Assembly (NCBI GenBank): GCA_947503145.1
Contig: CANNCP010000003.1
Span: 1 to 64,000 of the forward strand
DNA length: 64,000 bases
DNA from: an uncultured Roseovarius sp.
Lineage (GTDB): Bacteria > Pseudomonadota > Alphaproteobacteria > Rhodobacterales > Rhodobacteraceae
Reading direction: 5' to 3'
The notes beneath the pieces are model-generated. The model did not search any database. It had not been told where the DNA came from and saw only the letters and a list, made by a program, of their open reading frames with translations. Below, in pieces: positions 1 to 7,614 of this stretch. Each line of letters opens with the position of its first letter. Position 1 is the stretch's first letter. The translations under genes and the position numbers were made by a program.

Positions 1-25
1 GACTGGGGGCTTTGCCATCCGACAG

Positions 26-77
26 GCGGGTCAAAATCAAATGCTGAAGCCGGGTCAGTTTTGAATGCTCATTGACA
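26..77. mobile_element. Probable terminal repeats of an IS21-family element (right end only)
   Basis: Two imperfect copies of a GGGTCA(A/G)(T/A)TTT...AATGCT block lie at about 28-48 and 52-77, the second ending in ATTGACA. IS21-family insertion sequences carry several such GGGTCA-type repeats at their ends and terminate in TGACA. If this is right, the element extends off the left edge and its outer boundary is near base 77. No transposase or helper-ATPase sequence is present inside the window, so the family call rests on the end repeats alone. Confidence 0.45.
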
Positions 78-719
78 CTCGGCCACAAGAGCGCCTCTAC
101 GACAATGGCCAGCTATGATCACGCGCAGGGAATGAGGGCGTCAAAAGAATACGGTGAATTCCTTGCTTCTCAGCGGTCCGACCCCACGGCCTTGCGGCTG
201 TAGTGCGGCTCGCGCTCAATATGCGCCGCCGAAAAGCCCATAGCTCTGCCGACACGTTCAGCGATTCCTTTTGCCAACGGAGCAGTGTCACGGAGCCGCT
301 CACCGCCGCAAAACGCTGTAAAATCTGCAAAATCCTATGCAAATTGAGAAAGGGATCTTTCCACCCGCATGGGGTGGAATACGCCCGCTTTCAACAATTT
401 CCGCTCACTGCTGCAACTTACCACAACTTCCGGGCGCCGGATGCGATTCTCTCAATTGCGCCTGCATCCGAGGTTCCCACCAGAGAGGGAGAAGAAGAAG
501 AGAAAGGATGACACCGCGTTTCTGTTTGCCGCGCTCCTCTGGTCGAGAGCGCGGCAAACAGAAACGCGGTGCCTCATCAGGATCAACGAAGTCAACTTCG
601 CCGGCGCCCATGATTTCTGCTGCTGCAGAAAAGCCGGCCCAACACCCCGAACCAAGAAAGGAGATTTTCTCGGGGTCTTGACTGCCACGAACGGCGTCGA
701 CCTGACAGGAGACTTCCTC
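78..719. other. Long stretch without a convincing gene in the accessory left arm
   Basis: No reading frame here has a good ribosome binding site or recognisable product. On the minus strand the frame 170-334 is open for 54 codons and ends at a TGA; its predicted residues look protein-like (Arg- and Ala-rich with an MGFSAAHIERE segment), so it may be the broken tail of a gene, but a stop precedes it and no family is recognised. A 25-bp inverted repeat at 512-571 is the only strong structure. The region may be leader DNA for the two small genes that follow, or remnants of a decayed element. Confidence 0.4.
512..571. repeat. Perfect 25-bp inverted repeat with 10-nt loop
   Basis: Bases 512-536 (starting CACCGCGTTTCTG) are exactly reverse-complementary to 547-571, separated by CTCTGGTCGA. 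The structure is far longer than a typical intrinsic terminator and is not followed by a T-run on the plus strand; on the minus strand the following bases are only loosely pyrimidine-rich. It lies about 150 bases upstream of the first small gene. Options are a transcription attenuator, a replication or packaging signal of a mobile element, or a palindromic insertion; the sequence does not decide between them. Confidence 0.85.
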
Positions 720-1136
720 ATGACCAACTTCTCGGACAATACTGTAATCGTGTGCCGCGACCTCGCGGTTCTCACCACCGCTGCATTCTTCAACGCGCAT
801 GGGACAGCCGTGCTCAATGCAGCGGCCCTGCTCGGCGGTCCGGCAGCCCATCGCCGCTGTCTGCGACTCGTGTCCGCGATTGCCGAGAGCGCATCGCTCT
901 CGCGGCCGCTCCGGCAGGAACTGGTGTGGCTGCACCAACTCATCGCGCTGGACCATGTCGGAGACCCTGATTCCGAGGAAACGGCGCGCTTTGCGATGAT
1001 CGATCTGCTCGATCCGCGCGTTGAAGAGATCTGCCTCGAAGCAGATCAGCTTTTCGATCTTCTGGTCGCGCTCGCGGACCTGGATCCCGGGTGCGATGTG
1101 ATCCTGGGCGAAATCTTCGACCTCTCCGCTGCATGA
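720..1136 (+). CDS. Unrecognised small acidic protein, accessory region
   Basis: This 138-residue product starts at an ATG with AGGAG eight bases upstream, which fixes the start against longer versions of the same frame. The sequence is rich in Leu, Ala, Asp and Glu and looks all-helical, with no membrane segment and no signal peptide. I recognise no family or catalytic motif. A second small gene follows 74 bases downstream on the same strand, also with a strong ribosome binding site, so the two may be co-transcribed. Their position beside a DUF3987 gene and tRNA-Ser suggests cargo of an integrated element. Function is unknown. Confidence 0.6.
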   Translation: MTNFSDNTVIVCRDLAVLTTAAFFNAHGTAVLNAAALLGGPAAHRRCLRLVSAIAESASLSRPLRQELVWLHQLIALDHVGDPDSEETARFAMIDLLDPRVEEICLEADQLFDLLVALADLDPGCDVILGEIFDLSAA

Positions 1137-1210
1137 CCCTTGCCGGCCCGGGAGGGCCGGTGCTTGAAGGCGCGGCAATTCCGCCGCGGCCGACTCTTCT
1201 GGAGGAAGAC

Positions 1211-1639
1211 ATGCAGACCTACTATCAGATGCCGCTCGACGAGCTCTGTGCGCTGATGATCGCGACAACACGCGCGTTTATCGACGATTTCCCGATCAAC
1301 GACGTATCGGCCGATGCACTCGAGCTCGGATCTTTGCGCCGTAGTCTCGACGGGATGACCGCATGCGCGGGCCTGCCGCGGCGGGACAGCGCTGATATCG
1401 AGATCCTGTCTGCAGCGCTCGAACGCGAACTCGAGCGCGAGACCCTGGGATGGATTGCGGTATTTGACGGCGTAATCGATCCCGAGATCGGCGCGGTCGG
1501 AGACGCGCGGGATGTCCGCGAAGTCACCCCGCGGGGCCGAATGATCGATGATCATGTCCGAGCCCTGAGGCACATCGCTCACATCCGATCAATCTGCCGT
1601 GCACGGCTCGCTGCCGAAGAGCTCCTGATGAAGCGCTGA
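1211..1639 (+). CDS. Unrecognised small protein, accessory region
   Basis: A 142-residue protein beginning at an ATG preceded by GGAGGAAGAC, a near-ideal ribosome binding site. The product is helical in character, alternating acidic and Arg-rich patches, with a basic C-terminus (RARLAAEELLMKR). There is no transmembrane segment and no domain that I recognise. It does not obviously resemble the upstream 138-residue protein. The gene converges on the DUF3987 gene, whose stop lies 74 bases away. It is probably part of the same accessory element; no function can be assigned. Confidence 0.6.
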   Translation: MQTYYQMPLDELCALMIATTRAFIDDFPINDVSADALELGSLRRSLDGMTACAGLPRRDSADIEILSAALERELERETLGWIAVFDGVIDPEIGAVGDARDVREVTPRGRMIDDHVRALRHIAHIRSICRARLAAEELLMKR

Positions 1640-1712
1640 ACGCAGAGTCTGAGCGGTGCTCTTCGGGGCTCTTTGGTGGCCGGCGATGAATCGTCGGCCA
1701 CCGCAGGCGGGG

Positions 1713-3176
1713 TCACGCCCTCGGGCTGAGCCCATAAGCTTTCTGCCGTTTTTTTCCGTCGATGAGCGTGCCCGCCGGCAGATCAATAATCCAGCCATAC
1801 TTCCTGAGGATGGCCAGAGCTCGATCAAGCGCCTTCGCGCGCCGAGTCTGGACCGGGCCGCGCTGCAAGACAAGATCGGTTGCGAAACCGTCGCCGGGTT
1901 GCAGGTTCTTGCGCAGCCAGTCGAGAAGACCCTGAGCATGTGCGACTTCGGTCTCGTTGGTCGCCGCGACGCAGAGATATTTGTATTGTTCGAGATAATA
2001 TCTGACCAGATTGCATGCTGATTCCATCACCGCGCCGGACACGTGCTCAGCATCCCGGTCCTCGAACATCGTCATGATCGCCGCGAGGCGGCATGCATGT
2101 TCCGGTGCTTTCGCCGCGAAGCCGGAGATGTCGGCGGCCCAGCCGCCTCGGCCGAGGTGGGGTTCAAGATCGTCGTGAAACTCGACGCAGATCGCGTGCG
2201 CTTCATCTGACAGCGTGAGCAATCGCTCGGTCGGGTCTTCCAGAGTTCTCGTCAGAGCGGCTTCAATCTCGTCCTGGAAAGCCGCGGCGGCGGCCTTGTC
2301 CTCGGCGCTCGGGCGCCGGTATTTCCGCTTCCCCATGTTGCTTTCCGGCCAACATGGCAGCATCCGCGCGAGTAGGCCCTGACCGGTGAGGAATTCGTCG
2401 CCATAGGTGTCACGGATCAGGGTCGGTTGAAACATGAGATTCATCGTCGTCGCTGTCGGCGGCACATAACCATCGCCATCCTGGCCAACCCGGGGACGGG
2501 ACGTAGAATCGCCATCCCACATCTTCGACAAGATACCGGAGGACTTCATGCGCTGGTCTTTCGACATCGAGTGACCGCCGAAAAAGCTCGCGGCTTCGTC
2601 GGTAAACCACCCGAGAAATCCAGCGCCAGTTGCGATCGCCTTGAATGCCCCTTCTACGGTTGGTTCGGTGACGAGGAAGCTTGGACAGACCGGCGCATCC
2701 GGTTTTTCCTCTCCCCGCCCAAGGCGCGAGAGCGCGGCTTTGTACGCCACCATCGCTCTCGCGTGCTCTTCGCGCTGGCGCAGGATCTTGCGGTTGATAC
2801 CCTCCCTCGCGATCCGGTCTGCGGCGCTCTTGCGCTCGCCGGACAATGCGATTGCCGAGAATGCGTTGGTTGCCGGCGACGGCGAGCCAAGGGTCTCGAC
2901 CTTTGTCCGGCTGGCGCAGGCCAGCGATGCGACCGACAGCACAGATTGCACCGCAATTGCCGCCGGTCCTTGAGTCATTCGCATGATCGCTTCTGCTGCA
3001 CTGCGCAGCTTCGGCGTCAGAGACTCAAGCGGAAATGGTGTGCTCGGCGGCTCAGCGTGAGGAAGAGCCGTCGGCTCAACCGGCGTGTCGGCTTTTGCAC
3101 CGGCCGGGAGTGAAAAATTCGGCTTCGATGCCGTCGCGGCCTTCAGGCCGACGAGGGATTTTAGGCGGGCAAGCAT
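1713..3176 (-). CDS. DUF3987 (YfjI-like) domain protein
   Basis: The 487-residue product matches the DUF3987 family, proteins common in phages, plasmids and integrated islands and often encoded beside primase/Toprim genes; a DNA-processing role is suspected but the biochemical activity is not established. Diagnostic blocks visible are FPLESLTPKLRSAAEAI near residue 48, LSGERKSAADR near residue 110 and the DEAASFFGGHSMS segment near residue 195. The start is supported by GGAGATCAGGA directly upstream. No primase neighbour is seen: upstream DNA up to the tRNA gene has no clear gene, so this may be the surviving replication gene of a degraded element. Confidence 0.85.
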   Translation of the reverse strand: MLARLKSLVGLKAATASKPNFSLPAGAKADTPVEPTALPHAEPPSTPFPLESLTPKLRSAAEAIMRMTQGPAAIAVQSVLSVASLACASRTKVETLGSPSPATNAFSAIALSGERKSAADRIAREGINRKILRQREEHARAMVAYKAALSRLGRGEEKPDAPVCPSFLVTEPTVEGAFKAIATGAGFLGWFTDEAASFFGGHSMSKDQRMKSSGILSKMWDGDSTSRPRVGQDGDGYVPPTATTMNLMFQPTLIRDTYGDEFLTGQGLLARMLPCWPESNMGKRKYRRPSAEDKAAAAAFQDEIEAALTRTLEDPTERLLTLSDEAHAICVEFHDDLEPHLGRGGWAADISGFAAKAPEHACRLAAIMTMFEDRDAEHVSGAVMESACNLVRYYLEQYKYLCVAATNETEVAHAQGLLDWLRKNLQPGDGFATDLVLQRGPVQTRRAKALDRALAILRKYGWIIDLPAGTLIDGKKRQKAYGLSPRA

Positions 3177-3573
3177 TCCTGATCTCCATATTGTTGCTCA
3201 ATGTGATCAGGAAGTCGGATGATTGCTTCAGCGGCGGTAACGGCAGAAGGCAGAATTTGCGGCAGTAGGCGGAATTTTCTGCGCTCGAGGGGTCGTCTCG
3301 TCTGATCCGGTTTCCGTCGCATGGATCATGCCCAACGATGAATCTACCGAATAGATGGGGCACGCCGCCCGTATCTCCCTGTGCTCTCAGATTCCAACAG
3401 ATTTCCGGTGGTGAGATGGACAACTTCGCCGAGGCGCAGGCCGCACTAAGCGCGGCACCGGCAACAACGTATCGTTGGCATCGCCGACGTCGTTCTTGAA
3501 AACCGGAGACAACAGGTAGCCCTCAATACCCTCGCGCAAGGGCCGACAGTCGAGATGTCTTGGTACCGATTAG

Positions 3574-3601
3574 ATGGCCATCTTGTTAAATGGCCATCTT
3601 G
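3574..3601. repeat. Paired ATGGCCAT palindromes (operator-like direct repeat)
   Basis: The 12-mer ATGGCCATCTTG occurs at 3574-3585 and again at 3590-3601, a 16-bp period, and each copy contains the perfect palindrome ATGGCCAT. Tandem short palindromes at this spacing are typical of repressor operators, including those of toxin-antitoxin operons, but no such gene is adjacent. It may be an orphan operator left after gene loss. Confidence 0.5.
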
Positions 3602-3632
3602 CTGACAATAATCTCAAGTCCTCGTGAAGATC

Positions 3633-3665
3633 TGTGTCCCAGGGTGTGTCCCAAAGCGTGACCCA
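3633..3665. repeat. TGTGTCCCA direct repeats beside tRNA-Ser
   Basis: TGTGTCCCA is present at 3633-3641 and 3645-3653, with a degenerate third copy GTGACCCA at 3658-3665, giving a 12-13 bp period. The array lies about 80 bases from the tRNA 3' end. Short direct repeats in this position could be arm-type binding sites of a tyrosine recombinase that used the tRNA as attachment site; the recombinase itself is not seen. Confidence 0.45.
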
Positions 3666-3741
3666 GATTCCTGCATCAAGGTTCCTAATGCATTCAATTC
3701 ACATATTTTTCATAAATTCAAGTCGCATGAGTCAGCGAAAT

Positions 3742-3831
3742 TGGCGGAGAGACAGGGATTCGAACCCTGGGAAGGCTTGCACCCTCAACGGTTTTCGAGA
3801 CCGCCCCGTTCGACCACTCCGGCACCTCTCC
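3742..3831 (-). tRNA. tRNA-Ser (anticodon CGA)
   Basis: A 90-nt class II tRNA with a long variable arm. On the minus strand the acceptor GGAGAGG pairs with TCTCTCC (one G-U), the discriminator is G and CCA is encoded. The anticodon loop is CTCGAAA, giving CGA, which reads UCG. The T-loop GTTCGAATCCC is canonical. The 3' end points toward the accessory DNA at lower coordinates, so this gene is a likely integration target. Confidence 0.95.
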
Positions 3832-3971
3832 GCGGGGGTCTGGAAAACCAGCGTTTAGTTGCCTTTTGCGGGCGAGACAAGGGGTTTTGCGTTGTTTGCT
3901 CCGAGAAATCCAATAGTCTGGCGCAGACGGGCCCGGGCGTGGCTGTGGGTCGTCCAACGGGGAGGAACCTG

Positions 3972-4814
3972 GTGCGGAGCTTATTACGGAAAATCTGTGG
4001 TCGGGTCGGACCTCTGGGGGCCTTGCTGATTGCGCTGACCTTTATCGCGGTTGCTGTAGAGGCCGCTGACCGGCCCCGGCTGGAGGCATTCCTGAAAGTC
4101 ACCGGATTCGATGTGGCGTTGCAGGGCATCGCGCTTTCGGCCCATGACGCGCCGATGATGCTGGGCATGAGGGCCAGCGATTTTGGCGCGGACTGGTCGC
4201 GCACCGCGAGCGACGTGTTCGCCGAAGAGGTGCTGCACGGGATCGCGCTCGATATTCTGGAACAGACGCTGAGCGACGATCTATTGACGGCGGCGGCGGA
4301 TTTCTACGCTTCACCGCTGGGGGCGCGCCTTGTGGCAGAGGAGAACGCTTCTCACCTGATCGAGGACAGCGACGGCAAGCAGGCCGACGGTGCCGAATTG
4401 ATCGAACAGGCGGCGCCCGGACGGGTAGAGCAGCTGATTCGCCTGACAGAGGCGGTGGACAGTGGCGGGGTTGCGATATCCGCGATCCGCGAAGTGCAGG
4501 TCCGGTTCCTGATGGCGGCCTCCATAGCGGGCGTTCTCGACCACGAGATCGACGAGGCGGCGCTCAGGCAGGTCCTCGGTGCGGGTGATGCCGATCTGCG
4601 CGAGTCGCTGAAGGTCACGGGGCTGAACAGCGCGGCCTACACCTACCGTGGGTTCAGCGACGCCGAGATTGCAGTCTATGCCGATGTGCTGGAGGCGCCG
4701 CAGATGCAGGAGGTCTATCAGCTGATGAATGCCATCCAATTCGAGATCATGGCCGAACGCTTTGAGGTGCTGGCGTTGCGCATGGCCGATCTGGACCCGG
4801 GGCAGCCACTGTGA
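3972..4814 (+). CDS. DUF2059-type exported protein
   Basis: Product of 280 residues. It starts with GTG, five bases after GGAGGA, which I prefer over longer frames running through the tRNA. An N-terminal hydrophobic stretch (GALLIALTFIAVAVEAA, about residues 13-29) is a signal peptide. Two DUF2059-like helical units follow, including FYASPLGARL near residue 110 and LEAPQMQEVYQLM near 240; this motif (tip of a helix pair ending in a phenylalanine or leucine before SPxG) is typical of the family. The gene overlaps the next by four bases. The family function is not established; a periplasmic location is inferred. Confidence 0.75.
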   Translation: MRSLLRKICGRVGPLGALLIALTFIAVAVEAADRPRLEAFLKVTGFDVALQGIALSAHDAPMMLGMRASDFGADWSRTASDVFAEEVLHGIALDILEQTLSDDLLTAAADFYASPLGARLVAEENASHLIEDSDGKQADGAELIEQAAPGRVEQLIRLTEAVDSGGVAISAIREVQVRFLMAASIAGVLDHEIDEAALRQVLGAGDADLRESLKVTGLNSAAYTYRGFSDAEIAVYADVLEAPQMQEVYQLMNAIQFEIMAERFEVLALRMADLDPGQPL

Positions 4815-5638
4815 TCGCGCGGCTGGCAGTCTTTTGTGCAGCGCTCTGGGTGCTATGTACTCCGGTCGCGGCACAGGAGGCGCGTGAGGCGCATCTGCGG
4901 ACGCTGTTTCAGGCGCTTGACGTGACCGGCACCGTGGCCGTGATGCAAGCCGAGGGGGTCATCTACGGCGCGCAGATTGCCGATGAGATGCTGCTGGACG
5001 CCGATCGGGACAGCTGGGCGCGAACTGTGGCACGCATCTACAGCCCCGAGCGTATGCAGAAACTGGTCGAGGCCGAGATGGGCAAGGCGCTGGAGGGCAC
5101 CGATCTGGATCCGTTGCTGGCGTTTTTCACCTCTGATCTGGGGGCTGAGATCGTCGCGCTGGAGCTGGCCGCGCGGCGCGCCTTGATGGAACCCGAGATC
5201 GAGGAGGCGGCGATGGCACGCGCCGCCCGGGCGCGGGCAACCGAGGATCCTGTGATGGGACCGGTCGAGATGATCATCACCGAGAGCGATCTGATCGAAC
5301 TGAACGTCGCGGGTGCGCTCAACTCCAATCTGATGTTCCTTCGCGGCCTGGTTGCCGGCGGTGCGATCGAAATGACCGAAGAGGATATCCTGCGCGATGT
5401 GTGGTCACAGGAGGACGCGACCCGCACCGAGACCGAGGACTGGATGCATGCCTTTTTGTTGCTGGCCTATGATCCGCTCGACTTCGACGAACTGGCGGCC
5501 TTCGCGGCTCTCTACAGGCAACCCGAGGGGCAGGCGCTCAACTCGGCGCTCTTCAAGGCCTATAACCGCATGTATGAAGAGCTTTCCTATCTTCTGGGGC
5601 AGGCCGTGGCGGGGCATATGAACAGTGCGCCGCTCTGA
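4811..5638 (+). CDS. DUF2059-type exported protein, paralogue of upstream gene
   Basis: A 275-residue protein starting at the GTG of a GTGA overlap with the preceding stop, so the two are translationally coupled. It has a clear signal peptide (FCAALWVLCTPVAAQ, cleavage likely after residue 21). Family landmarks are FFTSDLGAEIVALE near residue 110 and FAALYRQPEGQALNSALF near 240, in the same order as in the upstream protein. The pair therefore looks like an old tandem duplication of a periplasmic helical protein. No catalytic motif is visible. Confidence 0.75.
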   Translation: MIARLAVFCAALWVLCTPVAAQEAREAHLRTLFQALDVTGTVAVMQAEGVIYGAQIADEMLLDADRDSWARTVARIYSPERMQKLVEAEMGKALEGTDLDPLLAFFTSDLGAEIVALELAARRALMEPEIEEAAMARAARARATEDPVMGPVEMIITESDLIELNVAGALNSNLMFLRGLVAGGAIEMTEEDILRDVWSQEDATRTETEDWMHAFLLLAYDPLDFDELAAFAALYRQPEGQALNSALFKAYNRMYEELSYLLGQAVAGHMNSAPL

Positions 5639-5686
5639 CCGGACGGCGACGGACCCGAGGTGCCGGGCTCTAGTGGCCAAAACCGC

Positions 5687-5715
5687 TTGACTTGAGAGCG
5701 CAACCACCCGATAAG
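5687..5715 (+). promoter_or_regulatory. Candidate sigma-70 promoter for rplU-rpmA
   Basis: TTGACT at 5687-5692 and GATAAG at 5710-5715 are separated by 17 bases and lie about 140 bases upstream of rplU. The leader in between contains a GC-rich hairpin around 5722-5745 that could fold in the transcript. I see no established ribosomal-protein leader motif in it. Confidence 0.45.
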
Positions 5716-5854
5716 CCCGCATCTCGGCGGGGGTGGTCCCCGATCCGTGATTGTTTTCTATACGCCGAATAGGGCGCGCCGTCCCAGGTGACCACAAGGT
5801 CGCGAACACCCGCAAGGGGGCCGAAGGACGCGGAGAATGTGAAGGAAAAGTAGG

Positions 5855-6514
5855 ATGTTTGCGGTTCTGAAAACCGGCGGCAAGCAGTACAAGGTCCAGT
5901 CGGGCGATATGCTGCGGGTCGAGAAGCTGGCGGCTGATGCCGGCGAAAAAGTGCAATTCAACGAGATTTTGATGCTGGGTGGCGACAGCCCCGTGATCGG
6001 CGCTCCTTTGGTGGATGGCGCGGCCGTTCAGGCCGAAGTGATCGACCAGGTCAAGGGCGACAAGGTCATCCATTTCGTCAAGCGCCGTCGTAAGCACGGC
6101 AGCCAGCGCACCAAGGGCCACCGCCAGCAGCTGACGCTGCTGCGGATCACGGAAATCCTGGAAAAAGGCGCGGACAAGTCCGGCATCAAGGCCGCCTTGG
6201 GTGCAGGTTCTGCCCCTGCCGCAACGGCAGAGGAAAAGGCCGCCAAGAAAGCCAAGCCCGCCAAGAAAGCCGCCAAAGCTGATGCGCCCAAGAAGGCCGC
6301 AAAAGCCAAAGCCGCTGGCGATGATCTGAAACTGCTGTCGGGCGTCGGCCCTGCGCTGGAGAAGAAGCTGCACGAAGCAGGCGTCACAAGCTTTGCCCAG
6401 ATCGCGGCATGGACTGAGGCGGACGTTGCTGATATGGACGAAAAACTGACGTTCAAAGGCCGGATCGAGCGCGAAGGCTGGATCGATCAGGCCAAAGAAT
6501 TGATCAAAGGCTAA
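5855..6514 (+). CDS. rplU: 50S ribosomal protein L21 with C-terminal helix-hairpin-helix extension
   Basis: The 219-residue product is twice the normal L21 length. Residues 1-103 are standard L21 ([18 protein letters not shown] start and the [20 protein letters not shown]-binding block). Residues about 104-152 are a Lys/Ala linker, and 153-219 form a helix-hairpin-helix-type domain with the [18 protein letters not shown] signature. The extended form is seen in Rhodobacterales genomes; the tail resembles small DNA-binding HhH domains and its role on the ribosome is unknown. AAGGA precedes the ATG. rpmA follows after 11 bases, the usual arrangement. Confidence 0.95.
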   Translation: MFAVLKTGGKQYKVQSGDMLRVEKLAADAGEKVQFNEILMLGGDSPVIGAPLVDGAAVQAEVIDQVKGDKVIHFVKRRRKHGSQRTKGHRQQLTLLRITEILEKGADKSGIKAALGAGSAPAATAEEKAAKKAKPAKKAAKADAPKKAAKAKAAGDDLKLLSGVGPALEKKLHEAGVTSFAQIAAWTEADVADMDEKLTFKGRIEREGWIDQAKELIKG

Positions 6515-6525
6515 GGAGAGACCAA

Positions 6526-6795
6526 ATGGCACATAAAAAAGCAGGCGGTTCATCCCGCAACGGTCGCGACTCTGCAGGCCGTCGCCTTGGCGTCAAGAAA
6601 TACGGCGGCGAAGCCGTGATTCCCGGCAACATCATCATGCGTCAGCGCGGCACCAAGATGTGGCCGGGCGATGGCGTGGGCATGGGCCGTGACCACACGA
6701 TCTTTGCCACTGTCGAAGGCAACGTGACATTCCGCAAGGGACTGAAGGGACGCACCTTTATTTCGGTGGCCCCTGTCGCAGAGGCCGCTGAGTAA
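6526..6795 (+). CDS. rpmA: 50S ribosomal protein L27
   Basis: Standard-length L27 (89 residues) beginning [16 protein letters not shown], the conserved tail that reaches the peptidyl transferase centre. There is no N-terminal leader peptide requiring the cleavage seen in Firmicutes. AAGGAGA upstream of the ATG is a strong ribosome binding site. It is co-transcribed with rplU and followed by a good intrinsic terminator. Confidence 0.98.
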   Translation: MAHKKAGGSSRNGRDSAGRRLGVKKYGGEAVIPGNIIMRQRGTKMWPGDGVGMGRDHTIFATVEGNVTFRKGLKGRTFISVAPVAEAAE

Positions 6796-6825
6796 GCCGC
6801 CTCTGAACGGGTTCTGAAACAACCA

Positions 6826-6861
6826 GGGGATCGGCAATCAAGGCCGGTCCCCTTTTCTTTT
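6826..6861 (+). terminator. Intrinsic terminator after rpmA
   Basis: GGGGATCGGC (6826-6835) pairs with GCCGGTCCCC (6843-6852) with one G-U pair, followed by TTTTCTTTT. This closes the rplU-rpmA transcript. Confidence 0.85.
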
Positions 6862-7008
6862 ACCTGAAAGGAACCGGGGCCGGTCCATAACCATCGCAGT
6901 ACGTGCGTGATCCGACAAAGAAGAGTGGACTGAGGCAATGACTGTCACCGGCAAAGATCAGATTGATCCGAGTTTCCCGCAGGGGCCCCGGACGACGGAG
7001 GCGGGCAA

Positions 7009-7614
7009 ATGAGCGTGGCCATCGTCTCTTTCCTGGTTTTTGGCACCAGCCAGGTCGGCACACCGGGGCCTGCCAACATGGTGCTGATGGCGACGGGCGC
7101 GCGGTTCGGCTTTTGGGCGGCACTGCCCTTTGTTGCGGGCGTGGTGCTGGGCAAGCAGTTGATCATCTGGCCCATCGGGTTCGGCCTGATGGAGCTGGCC
7201 AGCGCCGCACCGGGCATTTTCAGCGCGCTCAAATGGATGTCGGCGGCTTATATCTGCTGGCTGGCGTGGAAAGTGGCGAACATGCGCCTGGCTGTCGGGG
7301 CGGTGCGGGCCGATCCGCCGGGCTTTCTGGCCGGGCTGATCGTGCACCCGCTGAACCCGAAGGCCTGGGCGATGATCGTCGCCGGTTTTGCCAACTTCGT
7401 GACGCCCGGCACCCCGGCCTTGCAGGCGACGGCGGTGATCGCCATCTGTCTATTGGCGCTTCAGATCATCTTGCACCCGATCTGGACGTTGGCAGGGGAC
7501 AGGATCGCGCAAACCGTCGCGGGCAGTTCGGCTGAAAAATACCTGATGTGGACCCTCGCAGCGCTTACGGTGCTGTCGGTCTTCTTTGTGCTCTTTGGAG
7601 GAGGAAGCGCATGA
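7009..7614 (+). CDS. LysE/RhtB-family transporter
   Basis: A 201-residue integral membrane protein with about six hydrophobic segments and the family signature near the N-terminus (TPGPANMVLMATGARFG, residues 18-34). A second conserved patch, VHPLNPKAW near residue 110, matches the family's LNPK motif. LysE/RhtB members export amino acids or related small molecules; the substrate cannot be told from sequence. The stop overlaps the start of the following acetyltransferase (ATGA), so the two are coupled, perhaps combining modification and export. Confidence 0.85.
   Translation: MSVAIVSFLVFGTSQVGTPGPANMVLMATGARFGFWAALPFVAGVVLGKQLIIWPIGFGLMELASAAPGIFSALKWMSAAYICWLAWKVANMRLAVGAVRADPPGFLAGLIVHPLNPKAWAMIVAGFANFVTPGTPALQATAVIAICLLALQIILHPIWTLAGDRIAQTVAGSSAEKYLMWTLAALTVLSVFFVLFGGGSA

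Larger units (their letters stand above)
3188..3741. other. Gene-poor interval between DUF3987 gene and tRNA-Ser
   Basis: About 550 bases with no convincing gene. The part nearest the DUF3987 start presumably carries its promoter. The tRNA-proximal 170 bases contain two direct-repeat arrays (listed separately) and an AT-rich patch near 3690-3725. A tyrosine recombinase would be expected between a tRNA attachment site and element cargo, but neither strand shows an integrase reading frame here. A short minus-strand frame around 3400-3555 has protein-like composition but contains a stop at its upstream end and matches nothing I know. Confidence 0.5.

Noticed and set aside
405-1271. A 288-codon minus-strand frame over the first small gene
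   Set aside because: It crosses the inverted repeat and opposes the plus-strand gene with the better ribosome binding site; no family resemblance. Because both strands are unknown here, I hold this less firmly than the others.
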